DNA of 17,274 bases from Candidatus Delongbacteria bacterium (GCA_027858215.1 JAQIDD010000022.1:1-17274); one strand, 5' to 3'; positions 1 through 8,686 are shown, counted from the stretch's first letter. A program made the numbers and translations. The notes: generated by a model from the sequence alone, not told the origin.

Positions 1-104
1 GTACCTGGCCCGGGCACTACGACTTCGGTAAATTGCAGCCCGACCTTGTTCAAATTCAATTCGAAGGGAACAGTTTTTCAGCAAAATTCTACACTTCTTC
101 GTGA
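1..104 (+). CDS. 3' end of an unidentified protein gene (partial)
   Basis: An open frame enters from the left edge, with its first full codon at base 3. It runs 33 codons to a TGA at 102-104. The translation reads like a folded protein C-terminus, with WPGHYDFGKLQPDLVQ followed by a beta-strand-like QIQFEGNSFSAKFY. The stretch is richer in G+C than the DNA just downstream. I do not recognise the family. The last 16 bases overlap the end of the convergent USP gene at 89-104. The alternative is that this frame is open by chance and the DNA is the decayed tail of the USP gene. The sequence further left would decide this. Confidence 0.5.
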   Translation, partial: TWPGHYDFGKLQPDLVQIQFEGNSFSAKFYTSS

Positions 105-736
105 AAATCTTTAGGGTTGGTTTCCAGATCCACTTTATAGGGAATGTTATATTCATCCAGGATACGTTTTGCAAATGCAACATTGTTATTGATGGTTTTC
201 TGTACATCTTTGATGGATGATACTTTTTTCAGAATTCTGACCCGAAGGTTATATTTATCCACAAAATAAACTACCCATCTAAGTTTTTCCCTGCCTTCCA
301 TATCGATGTCAAAAGGCAAAACCATTTCTTTAAATTCATGAACAGGTTTACGCTGAACCGTCAGAAAAGGCACTTTCGACCCCACAATGACTTTAAGGGC
401 CTTGCTTCCGAACAGTTTTTGAGAACCAATAATGCCATGGGTTCCCATGATGACAAGTTCAGCCTTCACTTCTTCTGTGTATTTATTGATGGAAGAGTAT
501 ATGCTGCCTTTCTTAACCACAACATCAATAGGAGTAGAACCGGACAGGTTTTTTTTATCGATCTCTTTCTCAATTTTTTCTTTTAAAGCCTGTTCGTCAT
601 CTTTTTTTCCACAAATGTGGACGACATGAACTCTGCTTCCTGCAGCTTTTGTATATCGGCCTGCATGTAAAAGAGCAGCCTCAGAAACTTCTGTAAAATC
701 CCAAGTGACAATAACAATTTTTTCCCTGTTTTTCAT
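89..736 (-). CDS. Universal stress protein, tandem type with shortened second domain
   Basis: Predicted cytoplasmic UspA-superfamily protein of 215 residues. Residues 5-132 form a complete USP fold. It begins with the KIVIVTWDFTEVSEAAL strand-helix and ends with the nucleotide-binding loop GTHGIIGSQKLFGS and the strand PFLTVQR. The loop has 8 residues between the second glycine and the GS pair, where the usual G-2X-G-9X-G(S/T) motif has 9. A second domain starts near residue 135 (FKEMVLPFDIDMEGREKL) but stops after its third strand, just past YNIPYKVDLETNP. Family members are usually about 140-150 residues (one domain) or about 280 (two), so the second half lacks roughly 65 residues. The stop codon lies inside the convergent overlap with the gene at 1-104. 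The gene is transcribed divergently from the cyclase gene, with 63 bases between the starts. These proteins bind ATP or AMP and act in stress survival; the specific role here is unknown. Confidence 0.85.
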   Translation of the reverse strand: MKNREKIVIVTWDFTEVSEAALLHAGRYTKAAGSRVHVVHICGKKDDEQALKEKIEKEIDKKNLSGSTPIDVVVKKGSIYSSINKYTEEVKAELVIMGTHGIIGSQKLFGSKALKVIVGSKVPFLTVQRKPVHEFKEMVLPFDIDMEGREKLRWVVYFVDKYNLRVRILKKVSSIKDVQKTINNNVAFAKRILDEYNIPYKVDLETNPKDFHEEV

Positions 737-799
737 AATTGATTAATTTGTGTTACATTTACTAAATTCTAAAACTACTAAAATAAGTTAATTATTAAC

Positions 800-3700
800 A
801 TGTTCAAAAGAAATAATAAATTACTTTTTATTTTAATTGTCATTTGTATTGCTGCCTTTTTTCATTCCATGAGCACTTCGTTTGTAATGGCTCAGGAAAA
901 TCTTTTAGGCGTGCCAAAGATAACAAATTTTAAATCTCACGATTACGGATATGAAAGTCAAAATTATGAAGCGCTTCAGGCTGAAAACGGGTTGATGTAT
1001 TTTAGCAATACAAATGGCATCCTGGAATATGATAATACAAACTGGAACATTCTTCGTTTTACGGGCGTTCCCCATATGGACATTGGTTGTTCACAACAAA
1101 TATTTGTGGGGAGTTATAATCAGGTTGGATACTTAAAAAACACACGCAAGGGAACGGAATTTGTTTCCATTGTTAACAATAATGATGTGGATATTCCTCA
1201 AATACGTACAGTTGTGGCATTCTGCGGAGAAGTGTTTTTTGCTTCCGATACATGTCTGTTCAGATATGCAAATGATAAATTGACTTGCTATAAACAGTTT
1301 AAAAATAAAATCAAGGTATTTAAAACAAAAAAGCAAATGTATTTGTGGGCCAGCGGAGAGGGCTTATATAAATATGACAACAAACAACTTAAACATATTC
1401 CTGAAGCAGACCCTTTTAAATACGATGGAATAACCAGTTTATGTGTTTTTAATAACAAACTTATCTTAAAGCCCAAAAGAAGCGTGGGCTTATATGAGAT
1501 CAGTAACAACAAGCTAACAAGAAAACATACCCAGGTTGACAATTTACTGGATGAATCAAAAACATCAAAACTTGTCAATTACAACAACAAATACCTGCTG
1601 GCCGCAACAGAAATCAATGGAATTTTTATCATCAATAAAAGCGGCCAATTGGTTTTTCACTTAAACAAAGCATCGGGGCTTGCAGATAATCACGTTACTG
1701 ACATGCGTTTTGATATCGATAATCAACTCTGGGCTACAACCTTCAATGGCATTAGTTACATTGAATTATCTTCACCATTTACGTATTATACCAGTGATGA
1801 GCGTCTCAATTTATCCATTCTTGCCATTAATAAATTTAATGACCAACTTTATTACAGCACAAATCAGGGAGTTTATACTGCAGAAACAAGCCTGATACAG
1901 GATACTCTAAACAAAAACATTGACTGTGAAGAAACGGTATTTCAAAAAATAAAAAACCTTAATGTCCGTGCAAAAAATCTTGTCCGCATTGGAAAATACT
2001 TTTATGCATGTACTGATTATGGAATATACCAGATAATTGGTGATAGCGCACAACATTTACTTGATCTAAATGCAGAAACCATAAAAAAATCTCAGTTCTT
2101 TCAGAATCAATTGTACATAAGCTGCTCTGATGGGTTAAGAATTGCAGAGCAAATGGAAAACGGGAATCTCAATGTTACATTCAAAATTCATAATTTGGAT
2201 AATCCCGTACGTACTATCGCCGAAGATGAAAACGGGAATTTATGGCTGGGGTCAAATAACGATGGTGTTTTTAGGGTTGAGTTTTTGGAAGCTGACCAGC
2301 TTGATCCGACTATCATACAAATACAAAAAGGTTACGGACTGCCTGAAAACTTTGATTGGATTGATGTCTATAATACACGCAACAGAATTTTGTTCTCAAC
2401 TTACCAAGGAGTTTACAGAATCAAACAAAGAGCCGAGTTTGTTCCTGATAAACTACTGGGGTTTGATTTTACAAAATCCACCAGGTGGGTTTACCCCATC
2501 CATGAAGATTCTTCCGGGAACATCTGGTTTAGCAGTGGGGTCAAAAACAAATATAAAAAACAAACAGGGGTTGCGTTGTATCAAAGTAAAAACAAAGCTT
2601 ATAAACAACAGTTATTTCCTTTTCAGTTGATCTCAAATAAAACCATAGAATGTATTTTTGCAGAATATAATACTGTTTGGTTTGGCAGCCTGAGTGGCAT
2701 AATAAGGTATCAACGCGATATAAGCCTGGAAAAAACAAAAATAAACCATTGTATCATCCGGAACATCACTATTAATCAGGATAGTATCTTACTAAATAAT
2801 GGATTGATAACACCTTTCCTGATCCAAAACACGGCTTATACGCTTCATCACAAACAAAAAAACATCAGGTTTGAATACACAACTCCTTTTTATCAATCCA
2901 GTGAAGATATTAAATATCAAACCAGGCTTTTGGGCTTACAACAAAACTGGTCAGATTACAGTTCAGAAACCTTCAAAGAATTTACAAACCTCGAAACCGG
3001 AGAATACACCTTCCAGGTCAGGGCAAAAAATGCATACGGCCAAGTCACTGAAACCACACAATTCTCCTTTACCATAAAACCTCCTTTTTATTTGTCCTGG
3101 TTTGCATTTAGTATTTACATATCTGTGGTGGTAAGCTTTGTGTACATGCTGGTTAAGCGAAGATCATATCAACATGCTAAAGACAAATACCGACTCGAAA
3201 AGATCATCGCGTCGAGAACAGAAGAACTTTTGAAACAAAAAGAACAGACAGAACGACTTGTAAACAGAATATTACCAAAATCCACCATACAGGAAATCAC
3301 GGAAAAAGGAAAAGCCAGCTCAAAAAGATACGAAAAGGCTACCGTTTTATTTGCCGACATACAGGGGTTTACAAAAATCGCAGAAGAAACCCGTCCCGAA
3401 GCGCTTATTAAAATGCTGGATAAGATTTTTAAATCTTTTGATCAAATCATTGAAAAATTTGACATTGAAAAAATAAAGACAATCGGTGATGCATACATGT
3501 GTGCCGGTGGCATTCCTTATCAGGACAGCACCAACCCCGTTGAAGTTGTTCTTGCAGCTCTGGAAATGCAAGACGTGGTGAAACGATCTTCATCAGAAGA
3601 TAAAGTCAATTTTCAAATCCGCATTGGCATTCATACAGGACCTGTTATTTCAGGCGTTGTCGGAACACAAAAGCTTGCCTATGATATCTGGGGTGATACA

Positions 3701-4507
3701 GTCAATATTGCCAGCAGAATGGAATCACACGGTGAAATTTTTCAGGTCAATATTTCCTCAACCACCTATTCCCATGTAAAAGATTTCTTTGAATGTATGT
3801 ACAGGGGTAAAATGGCTTTTAAAAACAAGGGTGATATGGATATGTTTTTTGTAAAAGGCATATTGCCCAAGCTTGCAAAAGACCAGAATAAATTGATGCC
3901 GAATCATGATTTTATTGTTAAAACCCAATTGGTACGGCTACAGGACCTGCAGAATGATATATTTGAAAAACTCGAAAAGAATTTGCCCAAAAACCTGTAT
4001 TATCATAACTTGAAACACACCATTAATGTGTATTATCAAACAGAAATGTTAGCACGCAATGAAGGGGTTAGAGATGAAGAAATGTTGCTGCTAAAAACGG
4101 CTGCACTTATGCATGACACAGGATACCTTGTAAGCTATGACCACCATGAGGAAAAAGGGGTTGAAGTGACACAAAAAACCCTGCCCACTTATCAATACAA
4201 TAAATATCAAATTGATAAAATATGTGAACTCATTCTGGCAACCAAGATGCCGCCCAAACCCAAAAACCACCTGGAAGAAATAATCTGTGATGCAGACCTG
4301 GATTACCTTGGACGACCTGACTTTATTCCCATGTCACAAAACTTTTTCCGTGAATTGTTTGAACGCAACAAAATCGGCACCATTGAACAATGGAATAAAA
4401 TGCAAATGAAATTCATGGAAAAACATCGGTTTTTCACTGCCACTGCAAGAAAAACACGAGAGCCTGAAAAACAAAAACGCCTTGCAGAATTAAAACAAAT
4501 GCTGTGA
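800..4507 (+). CDS. Membrane sensor: Reg_prop propeller, Y_Y_Y, adenylate cyclase and HD phosphohydrolase
   Basis: A 1235-residue signalling protein. Residues 1-31 are a hydrophobic signal segment ending in MAQ. Residues of about 35-650 carry degenerate beta-propeller blades of the Reg_prop type, for example ENGNLWLGSNNDGVFRVEF and NTVWFGSLSGIIRY. A Y_Y_Y domain follows at about 686-758, one transmembrane helix at about 765-787 and a coiled coil at about 793-835. The class III cyclase domain spans about 845-1020. Its metal-binding aspartates are D853 (FADIQGF) and D897 (KTIGDAYM), the base-selecting residues are K893 and D962 (YDIWGD), and N969 and R973 lie in NIASRM. A Lys/Asp selector pair indicates ATP, not GTP, so cAMP is the expected product. 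At about 1045-1230 there is an HD domain with YHNLKH (H1069, H1073), H1105-D1106 and DADLD (D1164/D1166). The predicted topology puts the sensor in the periplasm and both enzyme domains in the cytoplasm. In Bacteroidota this sensor type normally precedes a histidine kinase. Substrate preference and HD activity are inferred. Confidence 0.93.
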   Translation: MFKRNNKLLFILIVICIAAFFHSMSTSFVMAQENLLGVPKITNFKSHDYGYESQNYEALQAENGLMYFSNTNGILEYDNTNWNILRFTGVPHMDIGCSQQIFVGSYNQVGYLKNTRKGTEFVSIVNNNDVDIPQIRTVVAFCGEVFFASDTCLFRYANDKLTCYKQFKNKIKVFKTKKQMYLWASGEGLYKYDNKQLKHIPEADPFKYDGITSLCVFNNKLILKPKRSVGLYEISNNKLTRKHTQVDNLLDESKTSKLVNYNNKYLLAATEINGIFIINKSGQLVFHLNKASGLADNHVTDMRFDIDNQLWATTFNGISYIELSSPFTYYTSDERLNLSILAINKFNDQLYYSTNQGVYTAETSLIQDTLNKNIDCEETVFQKIKNLNVRAKNLVRIGKYFYACTDYGIYQIIGDSAQHLLDLNAETIKKSQFFQNQLYISCSDGLRIAEQMENGNLNVTFKIHNLDNPVRTIAEDENGNLWLGSNNDGVFRVEFLEADQLDPTIIQIQKGYGLPENFDWIDVYNTRNRILFSTYQGVYRIKQRAEFVPDKLLGFDFTKSTRWVYPIHEDSSGNIWFSSGVKNKYKKQTGVALYQSKNKAYKQQLFPFQLISNKTIECIFAEYNTVWFGSLSGIIRYQRDISLEKTKINHCIIRNITINQDSILLNNGLITPFLIQNTAYTLHHKQKNIRFEYTTPFYQSSEDIKYQTRLLGLQQNWSDYSSETFKEFTNLETGEYTFQVRAKNAYGQVTETTQFSFTIKPPFYLSWFAFSIYISVVVSFVYMLVKRRSYQHAKDKYRLEKIIASRTEELLKQKEQTERLVNRILPKSTIQEITEKGKASSKRYEKATVLFADIQGFTKIAEETRPEALIKMLDKIFKSFDQIIEKFDIEKIKTIGDAYMCAGGIPYQDSTNPVEVVLAALEMQDVVKRSSSEDKVNFQIRIGIHTGPVISGVVGTQKLAYDIWGDTVNIASRMESHGEIFQVNISSTTYSHVKDFFECMYRGKMAFKNKGDMDMFFVKGILPKLAKDQNKLMPNHDFIVKTQLVRLQDLQNDIFEKLEKNLPKNLYYHNLKHTINVYYQTEMLARNEGVRDEEMLLLKTAALMHDTGYLVSYDHHEEKGVEVTQKTLPTYQYNKYQIDKICELILATKMPPKPKNHLEEIICDADLDYLGRPDFIPMSQNFFRELFERNKIGTIEQWNKMQMKFMEKHRFFTATARKTREPEKQKRLAELKQML

Positions 4508-4533
4508 TTTTCCGCGCCTGTTAATCAAATGCT

Positions 4534-4773
4534 TTACAGTTCTTCAATCTCATCCGTTCCGAACTCACCCCTGTTTTCCTGTAACACACGACGGGCTTCA
4601 GAAAGGTCTTTCTTATTTACCTGTAATTTAATCGAATCTATTTGCTTAAACACAGATGAGGTTGTAACAACAGACTCAATGCCAGCCTCATGCAAGATAG
4701 ACTGTAAAATATTTGCCCTGTGAGCATATTTAAACAATGCCAGTGTTACCAATTCATAATTGTCTTTTTCCAT
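4534..4773 (-). CDS. DUF2007-like small protein (putative signal-transducing)
   Basis: A 79-residue protein with no signal peptide or membrane segment. The pattern is ELVTLALFKYAHRANILQSILHEAGIESVV, then IKLQVNKKDLSEARRVLQE, then an acidic tail. This matches the DUF2007 family: a strand, a helix for reaching between subunits, and an ending in 'LQV..D...A...L'. The family is called a putative prokaryotic signal-transducing protein, but no biochemical role is established. I chose the ATG at 4773. A frame extending to an ATG at 4818 would add 15 residues that do not fit the family start. The gene is convergent with the cyclase gene, with 26 bases between their ends, and divergent from nadB. It is probably a monocistronic unit. 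Confidence 0.75.
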   Translation of the reverse strand: MEKDNYELVTLALFKYAHRANILQSILHEAGIESVVTTSSVFKQIDSIKLQVNKKDLSEARRVLQENRGEFGTDEIEEL

Positions 4774-4847
4774 AATACATAATTCTTTAAATAATGTTAA
4801 CACATAGTGGTTCTGCAAAGTTTAATTTTTTTCCTGAAATTATTGTT

Positions 4848-4855
4848 TATATTTG
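4848..4855 (+). promoter_or_regulatory. Candidate Bacteroidota -7 element for nadB
   Basis: TATATTTG matches the Bacteroidota primary sigma factor -7 consensus TAnnTTTG at every defined position. It sits 40 bases before the nadB ATG. No TTTG or TTG is visible about 19-21 bases further upstream, so only half of the promoter is supported. Confidence 0.4.
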
Positions 4856-4895
4856 AATTTAATTTTTTATTGATGAATATTATCTGATTTTTCCC

Positions 4896-6425
4896 ATGGA
4901 AAACAATGTGGATTTCTTAATTATTGGGTCAGGCATTGCAGGGCTGACATACGCTATTAAAGTAGCTGATAAAGGATCAGTCTGCATTGTAACTAAATCC
5001 AGCATTAATGATGCATCTACTGTATATGCACAGGGTGGCATTGCCTCTGTAACTTACAAGCCGGATAGTTTTGATAAACACATTCACGACACCCTTGATG
5101 CCGGGCAATACCTCAACGATAAAGAGATTGTTAATATGGTGATTAAAGAGGGACCTCAACAAGTGCAAAATCTTATAAGATGGGGAGCTCAGTTTGATAA
5201 ATCCAAATCCGGAAAATACTACCTGCACAAAGAGGGAGGTCATTCCGAAAAGCGGGTTTTACATCACAAAGACAATACGGGAGAAGAAATACAAAAAACT
5301 CTGATCAGGCAGGTAAAAGCACATCCCAACATTTCAATTTATGAATACCATTTTGCTATTGACCTGATAACACAGCATCACCTGGGCAAACTTGTAAAAC
5401 GCAAACATACGGATACAGAATGTTACGGGGCTTATGTTTTTGACAAACGCAACAACACCATACATACCATGCTGGCTAAAATTACCTTGTTGGCAACAGG
5501 TGGTTGCGGAAATGTATATCAGTCAACAACAAATCCACCCGTCATTACCGGTGATGGAATTGCAATGGCTTACCGTGCCAAAGGGAAAATTAAAAACATG
5601 GAATTCGTTCAGTTTCATCCCACCGCATTTTACAACCCCAAAGAAACGCCTTCGTTTTTAATAACTGAAGCCATACGTGGTTCAGGTGCTGTTATCAGGG
5701 ATGTGCGTGGCAATACATTTTTAGAAAAACATGACTCAAGAGGATCACTGGCACCAAGGGATATTGTGGCCAGAGCCATTGATAAAAAGATGAAAGAACA
5801 AGGCTCCGATCATGTATATCTTGATGCCACCACCATAAATGAAGCAACGTTCCGGGAAAAATTTCCAAATATTTTTAAAAAATGCAAAAGCCATGGCATC
5901 AATCCGGTGACTGATTATATCCCTGTTGTTCCAAGTGCCCATTACCTCTGTGGTGGAGTGGCTGTAAATAAAAACGGTGAAAGTTTCATACACAGGCTGT
6001 ATGCTGCCGGAGAAACTGCTCATACCGGCCTTCATGGAGCCAACAGACTGGCCTCTAACTCCTTGCTGGAGGCCGTGATTTTTGCCGATAAAGCTGCCAA
6101 ACACGGCCTGTCACAGATATCTGAATTACAATGGGGGAAAAACATTCCGCCATGGAACGATGAAGGAACCACACCTGCCGAAGAAATGGTTCTGATAACA
6201 CAATCATGGAAAGAAACGCAGGAGATCATGACCAATTATGTAGGCATTGTCAGAAGTGAGCTTAGGTTAAAACGAGCCCTCGACAGGCTGGAAATTATTT
6301 ACCGCGAAAATGAAGCATTGTACAAAAAATCTAATCTAACAGTAAGAATTTGCGAGCTTCGCAATCTAATCAATGTTGGATACATTATAATAAAGATGGC
6401 GCAATCAAGAATAGAAAGCATTTGA
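4896..6425 (+). CDS. nadB: L-aspartate oxidase
   Basis: A flavoenzyme that oxidises L-aspartate to iminoaspartate, the first step of de novo NAD synthesis. Quinolinate synthase (NadA) uses the product. The protein has 509 residues, close to the roughly 540 of the E. coli enzyme, and is predicted to be cytoplasmic. The FAD-binding GxGxxG motif is at the N-terminus (IIGSGIAGLTYA), followed by AQGGIA near residue 45. Active-site positions match the family: H241 in QFHPTAF, R288 in APRDIVARA, H349 in SAHYLCGG and R384 in HGANRLASNS. The C-terminal helical domain is present and ends in a plain stop. The closely related succinate dehydrogenase/fumarate reductase flavoproteins are less likely, given the length and the LHGANRLASNSLLEA signature. 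No nadA or nadC lies beside it here, although the three are often clustered in bacteria. The candidate -7 element at 4848 fits independent transcription. Confidence 0.95.
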   Translation: MENNVDFLIIGSGIAGLTYAIKVADKGSVCIVTKSSINDASTVYAQGGIASVTYKPDSFDKHIHDTLDAGQYLNDKEIVNMVIKEGPQQVQNLIRWGAQFDKSKSGKYYLHKEGGHSEKRVLHHKDNTGEEIQKTLIRQVKAHPNISIYEYHFAIDLITQHHLGKLVKRKHTDTECYGAYVFDKRNNTIHTMLAKITLLATGGCGNVYQSTTNPPVITGDGIAMAYRAKGKIKNMEFVQFHPTAFYNPKETPSFLITEAIRGSGAVIRDVRGNTFLEKHDSRGSLAPRDIVARAIDKKMKEQGSDHVYLDATTINEATFREKFPNIFKKCKSHGINPVTDYIPVVPSAHYLCGGVAVNKNGESFIHRLYAAGETAHTGLHGANRLASNSLLEAVIFADKAAKHGLSQISELQWGKNIPPWNDEGTTPAEEMVLITQSWKETQEIMTNYVGIVRSELRLKRALDRLEIIYRENEALYKKSNLTVRICELRNLINVGYIIIKMAQSRIESI

Positions 6426-6451
6426 CTGCATTACAATATTGATTATGTTTA
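6421..6451 (+). promoter_or_regulatory. Candidate promoter for the C10 protease gene
   Basis: TTTG at 6421-6424 is followed after exactly 19 bases by TATGTTTA at 6444-6451. This matches the Bacteroidota -33/-7 pattern (TTTG, 19-21 bases, TAnnTTTG) except at the last base. The -33 element overlaps the nadB stop codon. Transcription would begin near 6458, giving a leader of about 80 bases. Confidence 0.4.
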
Positions 6452-6539
6452 ATTTAACCTTGTATATGCAACAAAATAAGATAAAACAGCGTCTGTATGT
6501 AACAGTGAAATTTGAGTATAAACCAAATATTTTTTTATT

Positions 6540-8651
6540 ATGAAAATTAAATTTTTATTGATTATTCTTCTTCTTGGAGGAATTGGATTCGTGAACCCAA
6601 AAGAAGAGCCACGGAAATTGGCTGAAAAAGTAGCAAAAAACTTTTTTTATCAGCATGTAAATCAAGTGAAAAGCATGGAGTATGCTGATATTGACTTAAG
6701 CCTTGTGTCTGTAAATAATAAGGAAGCTCACACAACGTATTATGCATTTGACATCAACAACAACCAGGGCTTTATTATTATCTCTGCTGATGACGGAGCT
6801 AAGCCGGTGCTTGCCTATGCATTTAAAGGTGAGTTTAATGTCGGGAATATGCACCCGGGACAGGCCGGTATGTTAGATTGGTATGCCAACCAAATTACCT
6901 ACATTGCAAATAATAACATTAAAGCTGACGAAAAAACATCAGAACAATGGCAATCCCTTATTGATTATACACCGGGAAAAGGCATTAAATCATACAAGAA
7001 TGTGGAACCACTTCTATTGACAACGTGGAACCAGGGATACCCTTACAATCAAATGTGTCCTGAAGATCCCGACGGTATTGCAGGACATGCACCTGTCGGT
7101 TGTGTTGCTACTGCCATGGGACAAGTAATGAAACACTGGGATTATCCCGAAACCGGCACCGGTTCAAAAACACACTGGTCTTATAACTATGGTAGCTTTA
7201 CTGTCAATTTTGCTAATCAAACATATAATTGGGCTGGAATTCCCCTCCATGGCAATGGATTAAATGATGAATTAGCAAAAATTAATTTCCATATGGGCGT
7301 TGCTGTTGAAATGCAATGGGGCCCTGACGCATCAGGAAGCCAAACTGGAAAGATAGTTACCGCTTTGGAAGATTATTTCCAGTACGATGAATCTTGTCAA
7401 TTGACAAACAAAGACAGTTATAATGAAGCTCAGTATAAAGATATTCTTCGTACACAGCTTGACAACAAATTTCCTATGGTATATTCCGGATCTTCTACTG
7501 AATCAGGACATGCATGGAATTGTGATGGCTACCTGGATGAAGAATTTCATATGAACTGGGGCTGGGGTGGTGCCGGGAACGGATATTATACCCTTGACGA
7601 TCTGACATCATCAGCTACGCCTAGTGGTCCTGAAAACAATTTTGTTTACAATCAACAAGTCGTTAGAAATATATATCCGGAAGATGCTTATCCGGAATAT
7701 TGCGATGGAACAACAAACATCATTTCTCATCAGGGTGCATTTGGTGATGGCAGTGCCGATGAAGATTATCAGAATAATACAAGCTGCCAGTATCTGATAT
7801 CCCCCGACTGTGGACAGATAATTACGTTAAATTTTGAACAATTTGATCTTGCTGATGGTGATGTAATACACATCTATGACGGCGAAACTACAGGAGCTCC
7901 ACTGCTGGAAACTTTTGATATGGATAACATTCCCACATCCTCGGTTCAGGCCAATTACGGAAACCTTCTCATTGAATTTTTAACAGATGGCAGTACTACT
8001 GCAGACGGATGGTATGTTAGTTTCAATTCTGATTATTGTAAAACCGGACTTTCTTATACCGCACTTGACGGAACAGTCAGTGATGGAAGTGGTCCATGTG
8101 ACTACAATAAATCCACTGTATGCTCATGGTATATCGAACCGGACAATGCTGAATCCATACATCTTGATTTTTCGGAATTTGATTTTGGCGGCTCCCTCGA
8201 CTATTTGGATGTCTTTAGAAATAATTCAAGCGATCTGGTAGAAAAATTTGATGCCACCAATACGCCTACTGAATTAATCATTGACGCTCCTGTCGTATTT
8301 TTGCAATTTTATGCTGATTCTGACGATGATGTTGGAGGAGGGTTTACAATTGATTATTCTACAACAGTGGGTATCGAAAATCATGAAATAATTAACAAAG
8401 CCTCTGTTTTTCCAAATCCAACCTCTGGTCAGATTAACCTGACATTTTCCATGGTAGAATCATCTGATGTCAACATCAGGGTATATAATATGCTTGGGAA
8501 AACCATCGGAAAAACAACCATTCATGGGCATAAAGGATATCAAAAAATTGAACTTGGCAAGCTGATCAATTTAACGGAATCCGGAATTTACTTGATTGAC
8601 GTTTCAACCGAAAGCCAAACCATAACAAAACGCATAAGCATCATTAAATAA
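6540..8651 (+). CDS. Secreted C10-family (streptopain-like) cysteine protease with two CUB domains and T9SS signal
   Basis: A 703-residue exported protease. It has a short signal segment (about residues 1-20) and an N-terminal propeptide of the Spi/inhibitor type up to about residue 150. The papain-like catalytic domain runs to about residue 385. The nucleophile is C188 in APVGCVATAMGQVMKHW and the catalytic histidine is H324 in SGHAWNCDGY. NWGWGGAGNGYY is the conserved Trp/Gly segment after it. Two CUB-like beta-sandwich domains follow, at about 392-498 and 499-608, each with paired cysteines and acidic 'YDG'/'LDYLDVF' strands. Residues of about 620-703 are a type IX sorting domain (VFPNPTSGQINL ... 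GIYLIDV ... KRISIIK), so the protein should cross the outer membrane by the Por system and be cleaved or anchored. Family members are streptopain, prevotellain/interpain and periodontain-like enzymes. The gene appears monocistronic, between a candidate promoter at 6421 and a terminator at 8687. The target protein is unknown. Confidence 0.93.
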   Translation: MKIKFLLIILLLGGIGFVNPKEEPRKLAEKVAKNFFYQHVNQVKSMEYADIDLSLVSVNNKEAHTTYYAFDINNNQGFIIISADDGAKPVLAYAFKGEFNVGNMHPGQAGMLDWYANQITYIANNNIKADEKTSEQWQSLIDYTPGKGIKSYKNVEPLLLTTWNQGYPYNQMCPEDPDGIAGHAPVGCVATAMGQVMKHWDYPETGTGSKTHWSYNYGSFTVNFANQTYNWAGIPLHGNGLNDELAKINFHMGVAVEMQWGPDASGSQTGKIVTALEDYFQYDESCQLTNKDSYNEAQYKDILRTQLDNKFPMVYSGSSTESGHAWNCDGYLDEEFHMNWGWGGAGNGYYTLDDLTSSATPSGPENNFVYNQQVVRNIYPEDAYPEYCDGTTNIISHQGAFGDGSADEDYQNNTSCQYLISPDCGQIITLNFEQFDLADGDVIHIYDGETTGAPLLETFDMDNIPTSSVQANYGNLLIEFLTDGSTTADGWYVSFNSDYCKTGLSYTALDGTVSDGSGPCDYNKSTVCSWYIEPDNAESIHLDFSEFDFGGSLDYLDVFRNNSSDLVEKFDATNTPTELIIDAPVVFLQFYADSDDDVGGGFTIDYSTTVGIENHEIINKASVFPNPTSGQINLTFSMVESSDVNIRVYNMLGKTIGKTTIHGHKGYQKIELGKLINLTESGIYLIDVSTESQTITKRISIIK

Positions 8652-8674
8652 GCCAGAATTAATAAGCCAGAATT
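8647..8674 (+). repeat. 14-bp perfect tandem duplication over the protease stop codon
   Basis: AATAAGCCAGAATT occurs twice back to back, at 8647-8660 and 8661-8674. The first copy contains the TAA stop of the C10 protease gene and the second lies just after it. It looks like a recent slippage duplication and does not alter the protein. Confidence 0.9.
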
Positions 8675-8686
8675 ATTGTATTCCTT

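Noticed and set aside
3341..3860. Guanylate cyclase
   Set aside because: The base-selecting positions are Lys893 and Asp962, the adenylate pair, not the Glu/Cys pair of guanylate cyclases.
800..4507. Hybrid two-component system sensor
   Set aside because: The propeller and Y_Y_Y front end suggested it, but after the TM helix there is no histidine kinase, receiver or AraC domain; the cyclase and HD motifs are unmistakable.
4774..4818. N-terminal extension of the DUF2007-like protein to an ATG at 4818
   Set aside because: The extra 15 residues fall outside the family pattern, and the ATG at 4773 begins exactly where the conserved ELVTLALF strand should start.
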